Source of the DNA: Oxytricha trifallax
Lineage: Eukaryota > Ciliophora > Spirotrichea > Sporadotrichida > Oxytrichidae
DNA length: 64,000 bases
NCBI GenBank assembly: GCA_000711775.1
Contig: ARYC01017361.1
Coordinates: forward strand, 1 to 64,000
Direction of reading: 5' to 3'
Below are positions 34,220 to 45,100 of the stretch, one piece after another. Position numbers and translations under genes: made by a program. The first letter of the stretch is position 1. Every line of letters begins with the position of its first letter. A model generated the notes under the pieces. That model did no database searches. It worked only from the letters and a program-made list of their open reading frames with translations, and was not told the origin of the DNA.

Positions 34220-35096
34220 TTGAATAATTTAATTAAATTCTCAGGCTTAAAGAAAGTTTGGATGGTCTTGGACTAGAAATTAGTTAATATATATTACTTT
34301 AAGTTAATTTAATTAATTAATCAAGAATTATATTTACTCTATACTTATGTAAACTTTATTCTATTTTTATGCACTCTGCTGAAAACAGCTTAAATGCGGT
34401 AGATTACTTAAAAATTGAATAAAATTAATAAAAATAAAGAGTAAATAGAATCTTGATTAATTAATTAAATTCACTTAAATTAATATAATTTAGCTAAATT
34501 TTAACTGAAAATAACATCAAAACTCGAAGGAGCAAAAACCAAATAGATATCTGGAATACTGATACATTCAATGTTTTAGGCTGCCTTGTCTACTTTCTCT
34601 TGATTGACTACAAAATAGGATCTGCTGTCACTAACTCTACCAACATGAACTAGACTAAATTAAATTCATTAAAAATAATTAGACTTACGCTTAGCTGTTG
34701 AAATTTAAGAAATATCTTAATGATTGGTTGTTCTGATTGGTTGTTCATAAAAATATATGACGATCAAAAATTTCTATTAATTTAATTATAAATCAAGAAA
34801 TTCTGATTATATTTATAGTTTGTTTGAAATAAGCTAAATATTTATACTTAGAGTTTATATTCTTAAAATTTTTCTAATTAAGAAATTTCACCTCCTTTCT
34901 TCATAAAATTTTTCTAATAAACTAAATTGACTTTTATACAATTAAAAATTCTCTTATTAGATAAGCACCATTAACAAAAATAAAAATTTAAGAAAAAAAT
35001 ATTTCTGATTAAATAAATTTCCTGAATTTAATATCTTTAACTTCTATTAATTTAATAAATATATTTATTTGCCTGACTATTAATAGTTTTATTATA
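34220..35096. other. Divergent intergenic region between minus and plus genes
   Basis: About 880 bp of AT-rich sequence that must carry both 5' flanks; it contains the inverted-repeat element at 34288-34495. No recognisable promoter motif. Confidence 0.5.
34288..34495. mobile_element. MITE-like inverted repeat (~210 bp) with GCGGTAGATTAC motif
   Basis: The left arm (TTTAATTAATTAATCAAG, then TTTACTCT, about 34305-34342) and the right arm (AGAGTAAATAGAATCTTG, then ATTAATTAATTAAATT, about 34438-34485) are imperfect reverse complements over about 50 bp. The centre contains ATGCGGTAGATTACTTAAAA at 34394-34413, which differs by one base from a sequence repeated in the palindromic IES at 61.7 kb. 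Confidence 0.55.
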
Positions 35097-37319
35097 ATGG
35101 CCACTTAAAAATCAAGATCTGCTTTTGTACAAAAACAAGACCAAAGTTTTGATTTTTCTAGCATTTATCAATTGATGTCAGATCTTAGATTCAGGCTATG
35201 GAACCTTGATCGAAAGAAAGAATTTTTCCAAAAATAACTGAGTGATTCTCATAGATAGTACTTTAACAAACTCATGAATGAAAAACGAGCAGCTTTATAT
35301 GATTAGTTTAAAGATAAGTTAGATGCTAGCGATGAACAAGATCGAAAGCATAGGCTCTCAAAACTTAACAGTGGTTACAAGGAAATGATTGAAAATAGAA
35401 ATAATAATAGGGAGTTATAAGTGCAAGAGATGGAAGAGACTAACACGAGGAAAAAATTGAACTTATATGTGAGAAGCTATGTTTAACCTAATAAAAAAGA
35501 GTAGAATAAACATTGGTGGAGCTATTGGGGGAATTTCAAAGAAATTATCCTATAATATTGCTATAAAAATTCAAGAATCAATTGAGGCATAGAAAGTTGA
35601 GTAATAAAAGAAGTTGGAAAAACTTAAATTAATTCAGCATCATAAAATGATTCATACCCTTGTTCAAAAGTTCAAAACTGAAGTTCAAAGATCTTTTGAT
35701 TCATAAAATTAAGTGGGTTCACCTAGAACTTATACAGACCCACAAAAGTTAAAAATAACAAAGGAAGAGTGGTTTAAAATATTAATGCTTACGGATTTGC
35801 AATACATGAGCTACCAATTTTTTAAAATACTCCTCGCTAATGAATAACTTATGTTGCCTATTGTGAGAGAACTGAAATCAGTTCATGGCGATAGTAAATT
35901 TGATAGACAAGATTTGGACGACGTTTTGAAGCAAAGTGATAAAGACTTGTTCGTTAAATTTAGAGACAAGCACATTACATTTGATTAGTTGAAAGCCAGA
36001 GTTGCAGAACGTTAAGGACTAGCTAAGTATATGGTTTATGATGATATAAAGGATTAGCTACATCCCAGTATAACATAAAACTTAGATAAGTATGATTAAA
36101 CGATGAAATTACTATTCAAAGTCAAAGATAAGATTGATGTCAAAGATTTACTAAGATCCTTTGAATCTTTGGAAGTCAACCCTAGATGCTTGAAATCAAT
36201 TTAATATGCTCATAAGAAAAGATTAAAACATACATAAGCTAGTTATAAATCTACTTCCAAAGATATCAATGATTGGATGAAGTAGAAAAATTAAAATCCA
36301 GATGAAATTAAATCAGATTAGCCGAATGAGAGCTCTAATAAACATTTAGATAAGATAACTTTATCAAAAAGTGTAGATAATCTAGCGGTTAAGATATAAG
36401 AGAGCAAAGTGTAAAATCCCAAAATAAGCAAAAGCTTTTAGACCACATAGAAAAATTAGAAGATCTAGAAAAACATGGGATTTAGATTGATTAACCAGTA
36501 TAAAAGTCTTCATAACTTGCATTAAAAATATGTTTAAAAATCTATTGCTTATTACTCAAGCAAGCTAAAAGATATATAGAAAGTTTTCCATTCAAGAACC
36601 GATTATAGTTTTTATTAAGATCAATAAAATAGCTAGATTGATAAGTAAGAAGAAAGATTACTTTAAAATATATCTCTGAGCAAAAATATTAAAGATTAAT
36701 CTTATAAGGTAGATCAGGAAATAGGAAATGAGCAAAGATCTTAATATAATTTCATATAGTTTTATTAAAAGAGATTAGCTGTGCTTTAGAGGGAATTACA
36801 AGCCAAGGAATTTTAAGACAGAAAGAAAAGCTTAATTTTCAATAAACAATTGGAATAAGGAGGTGTAAATTTGTAGTTAGATCAAAGCCACAAGAGATTG
36901 CTAGATATCAATGATGATCTTGAAGTTGCTATATAAATGATTTTGTATTTTAAGCTATTGAGCAAGACCTAATGAGCGACAGTGATGATGAACAAAAAAC
37001 TGGAGATAAAACTACATAAAAGATAGTATTAAATGAATCAGAGAGAAGATTAAAATAGCTCAAATATCTAAAATCAAGTTTCGCACTTGCCAAAAATGTA
37101 AAGTTACAATAGTTAACAATTAATTAGTTTTTTATAAAAGGTAATATTTTAAAGGGATATTCATCTTTCTTTCGTTAATAACTAAATCATGCTAAAACAG
37201 TTAACTTCAGTAAGAGAATATAAGTTATATTCTTTTATTTGAAGATACACTACTGTTAAAAGAGAACTTAATTTGAAATTAATTAATTTGTTAATAATGA
37301 ACAATTCTAACTTCTTTGA
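35097..37319 (+). CDS. Unknown lysine/glutamine-rich protein, two short introns
   Basis: ATG at 35097 gives MATQKSRSAFVQKQDQSFDF. An intron at 35469-35499 (31 bp, GTGAG..AAG) joins LY to SRINIGGAIGG in frame. The long middle part is helical and charged (FDRQDLDDVLKQSDKDLFVK, FKVKDKIDVKDLLRSF), then a basic region with short Ser/Gln stretches. A second likely intron at 36925-36962 (38 bp) joins DINDDLE to QDLMSDSDDEQKTG, an acidic patch. The frame then runs to TGA 37317-37319, although the last ~60 codons may be untranslated. The run is over 600 codons without TGA apart from the introns, far beyond chance. No domain is recognisable; the DLDDVLKQSDKD-like stretches recall EF-hand-type helices only weakly. 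Confidence 0.75.
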
Positions 37320-37480
37320 AATTTTTATTTATTTGCGTTTAGTTGAATAGCACATTAAAACATTAGTTATTGTAACTTTAAATACTATTTACTCCCAATT
37401 TTTAAATATTTTTCTGATTTACACGATAATTTATAAATAAAACCAAATGATTAAGAAAATTACTCTCCCTAAATAGGTGA

Positions 37481-38248
37481 CGCTTAAACACAGAAATTTA
37501 TACACCAAGTAGTTTTGATGTTTAAAATCCCTATTAAATTAATTTTGAAACTTTTAATAATCAGCAGCAAAAATCAAAGACAAGAAATGGATTTTATACC
37601 ATTCAATCCAATACCAAATAAATAGATGCACAAGTTTAATAGTAAAATTAACATGGTGATAAAATACAACGTCTAATTAATAAATTGAAGAAAAAAGTGA
37701 AGCAAAAAACTAGTAGATCAAATTTAGGCTAATTTTATGCAAGAAAAGAATCTCAATAAAAATTCCAAAACCAAAATAATATATCAGAATCATTCTAAGG
37801 TTTTGTGAACTACTATGGCATTCAAATTGCAAAACAGGATCCAAGATATTATACAAACCTTAACAATACTGCTACCTCTCAAATAAAAATCGTGCATAAA
37901 ATATTTCAGAGTAAAGAATTCTAAAATACTAAATTTGATTCGAAGTAAGATTCTAGATCCAATAGTCTTGCCTATAGGAAAGTCTTCAATCAGCCACATT
38001 TTAAAGTTATTTATTTTCATTTACGAGCTATTAATTCCAGAAATATCAACCAACTGCTAATATCATAGACTGAGCTAGATAAGCTAAACAAAGTTAGAAA
38101 AAGCTAATAAGATTATAAAACTAGTGGTATGATTCATTTGATAAATAAAATGAGTGAAGTCAGCGTATCTTCCGATATGAAAAATGAAAATATACTAAAA
38201 AGACATACTGTAAGTGTTCAAAGATATAGAGATAGTTCAACCTAATGA
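37481..38248 (+). CDS. Unknown Asn/Gln/Ser-rich protein or gene piece
   Basis: A 255-codon run without TGA begins right after a TGA at 37478 (RLNTEIYTPSSFDVQNPYQI) and ends at TGA 38246-38248 (RHTVSVQRYRDSSTQ). It contains a basic stretch (LINKLKKKVKQKTSRSNLG), a mixed middle (GFVNYYGIQIAKQDPRYYTN) and HLINKMSEVSVSSDMKNENI. The true start is not visible: an ATG at 37447 (MIKKITLPKQ) is in another frame and would need splicing or IES removal. After the TGA the same frame continues YSLQSQINISSLIKDQYTNG to another TGA, so the end is also uncertain. It lies between two plus-strand genes; it may be an independent gene or the N-terminal part of the kinase downstream. Confidence 0.55.
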
Positions 38249-38443
38249 TATAGTTTACAATCTTAAATTAATATTTCTAGTTTAATAAAAGATTAATATA
38301 CCAATGGATGAGCTAAAGATCTTTCTAAGATTGCAGAAAACTTAAATTTATGATAAAAAGGCTGAAGTTTTAGAGTATTATAATAATTATTAAAACTAAA
38401 ATTTCAATAAAAGCTTTTCTTTATTACGTTACAAAGACAAAAT

Positions 38444-40301
38444 ATGCTACTAAAAAACTTTGGCAAAGCTACCTTTGGGGAAGAATCCGACTACAAGTGC
38501 TACAAGACTCAAGACAATAAGGAGATACTGGAGGTCGACACTAAATACGAGGTCATTAAACAAAAGAAGTCTTCATTTCATTCTTCAAGTAAACATATAT
38601 TACCAATACTATTGCATTAAATATCTTAATCTCAAATTGATTTAATATCATAAAGTTGGAAACGGAGCAACCTCAGTGGTAGTTAAGGCTACTCATCAAA
38701 ACGAGTAAAATAAGAACGTTGCCATAAAAAAGATCAATAAGATCTTTGATCACACTGCCTTTGCCCACCAAGCTATGAGAGAGCTTAAAATCTTAAGATT
38801 TCTTGAAGGTCATGATAATTACGATATTTTTTGAATAAAAAAATTGTAATAAATAATAAAATTGAGAAATAAATAATTTTAAAAATGTCTGATCGGAAGG
38901 TATAGTGTCATTCAATATTAATTGAAGTTACAAAAAACATATATAACATTTTATTTTTACAGGAGTTGGACCTGGTCAGACTGAAGGCGCAACGACAGGA
39001 ACTTTAAAAAGTCACAGAGAAAAGGGCAAACAATTAAAGATTTTCGATGATGACAATGAAGATAAGGAAGAAGATGAAGATGAACATTTTTTATTAGATT
39101 TACTATTACTATTACTATTACTGCTATTTCTATTGTTATTATTCTAAATTCATTTTCTAATTCACTTTATTTTATTTAAAAACATCATGAATGAAAGTGT
39201 ACGGGCCACTTAATGGATACAATAATTTTCTTACTGATAACCCTTCAATTCGATCTTACTGAGATTAATTAAGCATTTATTTTATAGGTACTAAAGTTCA
39301 TGAAATTCTTAAGCCTTAAGACATAAATAATTTCAATGAGCTTTACTTTGTAACAGACTATATGGTTGTCTATTCTTCACGATATTATCAGAATTAATGA
39401 TAATATCCAGAGAGAGCTCAAGCAGTTCTTTACGTATCAGCTCCTCAGAGGTTTAAAGTACATTCATTCAGCTGGAGTAATTCACAGAGATATCAAGCCA
39501 CAGAACCTACTGGTCAATAAAAGCTGCGACCTAAAGATATGCGATTTCGGTTTGGCTACAGTTAAGAACCAGAGCATTAATACAAACTACAAACTTACTC
39601 ATTACGTAGTTACTCGCTGGTTCAGAGCTCCAGAACTACTATTGAAATATCAATAGAAAAACTACAACTCTCAAATTGACATGTGGTCTGTTGGCTGTGT
39701 ACTAGCTGAGCTATATCTTAAAAAGGTTCTCTTTGGAGAAAAAGAACAGTCTAGACAGATTCAAAGACTAATTAGCTTGCTAGGACTCCCTCCTTAATAC
39801 TTAATGAATGGAATGACTGAATAAATTGAGTGAATTTATTTCAGAAGTCGCCAAGAAAACAAAGAGAATTGATTTCTAGGATATCATTCCAGGCATTGAT
39901 CCAGATGCCCTTGATTTGCTCAAGAGGTTACTTGTTTATGATCCTAAGAAACGCTTAACTGCAGAAGCTCTCCGTCATAGGTATTTTGAAGATTTGCACG
40001 CACCAGAAGATGAGCCAATTTCTGAACCCATGTCCTACTTTGACTTTGAGTTTGAGCTATACACTTTGGACAAATGATTTTGAGAGATATTTTATTGGAT
40101 TAAATTGTGCTTTACTACAGCTCAAAGGCAAGGGCTTTCTACGATTAATGCAAACAAAAGTATCCAAGGGGAATTCTTGAAAAGATTTATGTCAGACAAT
40201 ATTCAAACATTGACTCAGACGAAGATATGAAATCTGATACTGACACATAAATTTCCTCAAATCATAATAGTCCAGAAAAATCTTAAAAGAATTCATTTTG
40301 A
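38444..40301 (+). CDS. MAP-kinase-like protein kinase with THY activation motif
   Basis: CMGC serine/threonine kinase. ATG 38444 ([20 protein letters not shown]) leads to YEVIKQ, then a glycine-rich loop [11 protein letters not shown] after an apparent intron at about 38592-38655. VAIKK carries the ATP-binding Lys; helix C is [19 protein letters not shown]. An IES-like interruption of ~470 bp follows (38818-39285). The C-lobe then has [20 protein letters not shown] and the activation segment [18 protein letters not shown], so the dual-phosphorylation site is T-H-Y where TEY/TDY/TGY is usual. [15 protein letters not shown] and [16 protein letters not shown] follow. The C-tail (FDFEFELYT) and acidic end stop at TGA 40299-40301. 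One-base frame changes occur near 39362, 39826 and 40064. Confident as a MAPK-type kinase; substrate unknown. Confidence 0.88.
38818..39285 (+). other. Interruption in the kinase gene containing a foreign coding piece
   Basis: Between kinase residues FLEGHDN and [10 protein letters not shown] only a few residues are expected, yet ~470 bp intervene. Most is AT-rich, but 38895-38909 reads MSDRK. Then, after GTATAG..TTTTTACAG (a possible intron), about 38961-39090 reads [28 protein letters not shown] and an acidic [13 protein letters not shown] stretch, which has no place in a MAP kinase. This suggests a segment of another gene nested within an IES. Boundaries are approximate and no pointer is certain. 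Confidence 0.45.
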
Positions 40302-40440
40302 ATTTCTCTCAAAAGTAAATTATTTACATTTCCCTCTAATTATAAACATTAGTATAATGTAATTATAAAATTAATATATATATTTTTAAAGTTAATTTAA
40401 GATTATCATTATTTTAGATATTGTAAATTCTATCTATTTA

Positions 40441-40702
40441 AAACCCCGTTAGTCAATTAAGAATGAAGATTGGGGATTAAGAATAATAAAATTAAAATTA
40501 AATTATAATTGGCTGAAATTAATTATAATTAGGCTGAAAACAAATATACGCACCCTGATTGGTTTATTTTATAGAGACAATTATTCGAGCCAATGGTTTT
40601 ATTAATTAGCCGAAACATTAATAATTTACGCCAATAATAATTTATTCTTAATTTTATTATTCTAAATCCCCAATCTTCATTCTTAATTGACTAACGGGGT
40701 TT
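40441..40702. mobile_element. 262 bp MITE with long inverted repeats and TA target duplication
   Basis: The left end AAACCCCGTTAGTCAATTAA and right end TTAATTGACTAACGGGGTTT are exact reverse complements, and pairing continues with few mismatches for at least 60 bp (AGAATGAAGATTGGGGATT). Both sides are flanked by TA (40439-40440 and 40703-40704), as for Tc1/mariner-type MITEs. The interior has no coding capacity. It sits between the 3' ends of the MAPK-like (+) and GPx-like (-) genes. Confidence 0.85.
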
Positions 40703-40772
40703 TATATACTCTTATAAAGTTTTTTAATGTCAAGAGAGATGAATTAACTTTTAAATAAAAGAATTTTATCTT

Positions 40773-41990
40773 TCAAAGATAATTATCAGGAGGATTGAGT
40801 AATTTATCATATTTTATTTCATTAAACTGCTCTTCTAGAAGTCTTCTGACATCAGCCTCAATTACTGCAAACTCTACACCTGGGTTGTAGTATTGCTACA
40901 GTAGCAAAGTATAAGGACAATAAAATTAATATAAATTAAAATATATTAAAGTATCATAGTCTTATTCGATATAAAATAAAATCTTACTCAAGTATTAACT
41001 CTAGGGAAAACGGATAAGTTATTTCAATTTTCAAGGTTATTTAAAGTAAAAATATATTATTCACAAACTAGGTCATTTAGCTCAAACACTTTACATAATC
41101 CTTCAATCTATATTAATTATTGCTTATTTAAATTTATTTAATTATAAAATTAATATCTACTTTTTGGTTTTGATAGAACAATCTACATGACATCAAGAAT
41201 CAATACAAACTTAAATTATAATTTTCCAAATCATCATAATATCTGAAATAGTGTTTAACTTCTCCGTACCTGTTGCTTAAAAACTAATATAATTATTTGA
41301 GACTCAAAAATTTATTAGTTAAATCTTTCTTACCTTAGCATAACTTTCTTTGATTCAATAAGCTCTGCCAAACTAAGGACTGAATAATGCAGAATTTCTT
41401 TTAAGGAATTTATATAAGTTATCCATTTCTTTTCCGTTAATGTCCATCTATATTTCAGAGTTAATATTAATAAATAAAATCTTTACTTTCTACAAAAATT
41501 TAATGTGTGGGTTAAGAACGGCTAGGTTGTAAAAACCACAATTTTTCAATAGAATTGCTAAATCTCTGTTCCTCAGAGGGTTTCCTCTTTCTACATCATT
41601 TGGGAATATAGTATAAACCATAAAACTCTGGTCCCCATATCTCTCACCAAGCATTTTTAGCTTCTTTAATTGCTCACTCTCTTCAAGTTTTTATTTATCC
41701 TCAACTAACATATTCACAAATAAGAGAACCTATATACAAAAGAATTATTGATTTCACTTGTTTCTCATTGAAATAATAGAATTTATAATGCCTTGATCAA
41801 AGTAATTATGAAAATAGATTGAAATTCTCAATAAATAAGTATAGTATTAACATACCTTTCCTTTGTCTAACTCTCCAATAGTGCGTTAAGTGTCTTGATC
41901 AAGCTGCTTGACCTTTACTTACATGACTTACCAATAAGGGTTGTCAACGTAATCTATGTTCATGCGAACCAAATCAACCATGTTTCCCAT
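40773..41990 (-). CDS. Glutathione-peroxidase-like protein without the active-site Cys
   Basis: ATG 41990 (MGNMVDLVRMNIDYVDNPYW) leads to TIGELDKGK; an intron of about 130 bp follows, then KVLLFVNMLVEDKQKLEES and QLKKLKMLGERYGDQSFMVY, TIFPNDVERGNPLRNRD. A short intron precedes MDINGKEMDNLYKFLKRNS, and another intron (50 bp, ending ATTAG) precedes FLSNRYGEV. The last exon, after a ~370 bp interruption, is QYYNPGVEFAVIEADVRRLL and NPPDNYL with TGA at 40773-40775. The order matches the thioredoxin-fold GPx family (KVLL-VN strand, FP-N loop, C-terminal IEADVRRLL). Where peroxidases have CG-T after VNVAS, this protein has LVEDKQ, and the FPCNQF loop is FPNDVE. A peroxidase reaction is therefore unlikely; a binding or structural role is inferred. 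One in-frame TGA (GRAY-TGA-IKESYAK) remains unexplained. Confidence 0.7.
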
Positions 41991-42116
41991 TTTATTTTAA
42001 TATAGTTAGTAATTTGTAATTATAAAAATAACTCTATATTATATTAATGGTTAGCAATATTTTTATACTTAATTAATTTCAGTTTATATATATATACATA
42101 TCATAAATAAAAAAAC

Positions 42117-45100
42117 TCATTTTTTCAAAAGTATAATTCCAAAACAAATATGAGTGCTATAATTTAAGGTTTCTAGGTTTTATTACAATTATTAATCATT
42201 CTTCATGTGCTTAATTATTCTAGGAATTAGCATTTCCCCCACGCTTAGATTATTTAAGTCAAAGTCACTCTATATGGCATGTTACACTATCTTCAAAGAT
42301 TTAATAAATCGAAAATTATATAAAATACATTTAAATAATTTAATTATTATTATTAAAAATTGAACATATTTGTCCATGCATTCATCAATCATTTATTGTT
42401 AATTCTTTGTCTATTCTTTGCTACCAATTTCAGGCATATTTTTCCTGTTAAAAACACATCTCTGCCATATTATGCATTTTAAACGTCAACAATGTACGAT
42501 CTATGTTATTAAAGAAAATACTCTCTTGTGGTTATTAAGACATTTATTTAAGTTATTTTATATTATTAATGAAGAATTAAAACTAAATTAACTTTAACTA
42601 TATATTAAATCAGATTAGCTTATGAACAAACAATAGCAATTTCATTCGACCTATTTAGGAATAATCGTTTAGGATATAAGGAAAATTGATTAATATAATC
42701 ACTTAAAGTTCATAATAGTATCAGCAACATCTGATTTCTTTGATATATGAAACTTGTCAGGTTACCAAATTTTCCTTTTACTCATGTCCTTCATTAAAGT
42801 TATAGTTTAATTGTAGTTGTCTTCTTTGAAGTTTTTCAAAATGCTTTAGTGCAAAAAAGTTGCTTTAGTCATGTTCAAATATTGAATAAAATCACTTTTA
42901 AATGTAAATTATTGTGAGGAATATAAGAATAAGTATTGCAATACTTCCTTCTGAGTATCAAGAATGTTTTGTATCCTAAATTACAATTAACAAATTGATA
43001 AATACTCTTCCTTTGGGGTTTCTTTGACACCTATTCTCACTAAGTCCAGTAATTTACAGCTTATTTAAGTTCTTCTTCTTATCTAATAGTCTCATTCATA
43101 CTATATCATAAAGAGTTTAAATAAGAAATTTAAGAATATATAAACTTACACTTGCTCTCTGTCTCCCTCAGTTTATTTACACCTATTAGCATCTTAGGTA
43201 TCACATTAATTTACAATTGAACTTAAGTTATAAAATTTAGACTGTGTATACTGCGAGTAGTTATAGTTATTAGTTGAAGAATTTTCTGCATTCCCTCCTT
43301 TTGTTCTTGTGGACCTACTTGCACCCCTGGATTAATAGAAGTTATCTTTTTATCTCATCATTTAAAAGTGGTCTTTTGAGCATATGAAGCTTGCCTAAGT
43401 TGAAAAGTTCATGGAACCAGTAGCTGTATTTATGTTTCTTCTTTTCCCTGTTTAACTGAATGCATTAATATCCCTAACGATAATTTAGTTCGAATTATCC
43501 ATCGAATGTCTCGTGCTTCTAGAAAATTATACAGTTTAAGGTTTAAGTTAATTCATTTAAGAATCAATCTGAAGACTCAAATTCAAAGGAGTGTAGGAGT
43601 TGTTTTCAATTTTTGAAAAATCTTCAAGCTTTGATTATATTTTGAACTGTTTACTGTTCGTATTTTTAGATTCGGGTCTTTGAATAGAAGTTGATTATAA
43701 CTATACAGACTATTGTACTGACCAACGTCTGTTATCTTAAATAGGCATATTTTTCAGCTTCTCTTTGTTTAAAGTGATAAAGTCTTTCAAAGGAATTTAA
43801 TGTAATTCCATTTCAAATTCATTCATTTACATTTGCTAAAGAGTCTAGGGGCTTAAATTGGAATTCATTGGAGAAGAATCATTAGATCTTTTAGTTCTCA
43901 AGTAATCTGGAGAAGGAGAATTGTTGTTTGATCCATTTAAACTTCTACGAGGTGATTGGCTTTTCAATTTTCTTTAATTCATTCCATATAGTGAGTATTT
44001 GTTATACAGACTTGCTTATGAATGGTCATCTTTAGAGTTTATTGATTGTGAAGATATAAAATATAGGGTTATAAATATCAATATATAAGGAAGATTGCTT
44101 TATGTCTTTTTTATTTTTTATTCTTAACCTTTCATTTCTAATTCTACCAAACTCTACTTTCCAAAAAAAATGCTAATCAGCAAATCTTGTTGATGTCCTT
44201 TTAGTTTTCAATGATCCAAACATTTTTCTTTTCTGATTTTAATTAATTACTATTTTTATCTTATTGTAGTTTTGGGTATTGACGTCCATTCCTCAGAGTG
44301 ACGTCCAGTCCTCACCACTTAAGCCCATTCCTCACCGATGACATCCATTCCTCACCATTATTAATCATTATCAAAAATTGCCCAATAAACTTTTATATAA
44401 ATTATATTGATCAATTCTAAAATAATTCAATATCACTACCCCAAAAGCTTAATTAATATAATAAATACCAATCATAAATCTTTCAATGACATGCTTTAAG
44501 CCGAGAATATCATTGTATATATATTTTTATTATTTTGAGTCTAATTGTAATTATATATTATTTGGGGCTTTTAACTATTAAATAAGTTAAATGGCATTAA
44601 TAGCCTTATAAAATATGAAAATTATGGAGTTTAGAAATCTATATTAATATTTTTAAATTATTTTTCTGTAACTTAGAGTTTTAGTAGGAAAAATTAGTAA
44701 ATTTTTGATGTTATATAATGAAAAATTTTTTATTAAATACTTAATGTATGTCAATTGTTTAAACTTTAAATTAGGAGCTTAGCAATAAAAATAATTCTCA
44801 CCTTATTTAAAAATTAAAAAAAAGAGTACAATATCTTTATTAAACATTTAAAATATACACAATAAGCATGAAAAATGAATAATATCTTTTCCAATGAGTT
44901 TTTATTAAAGTAATGTTAAAAAATAATATGAAATAAAAATATTGTAAAGCTCATAAGCCTTAAAAGTAGCCACATAGATTTGGGGAGTCCCTCCCCCAAG
45001 AGTTTAAAAACTTATTCCATTTGCCAAAAATTATAAAAAGCAAATATTAATCAATACTTTCTCTCGCAATAATAAAAAAAAATTTTATAATTTAATTTTT

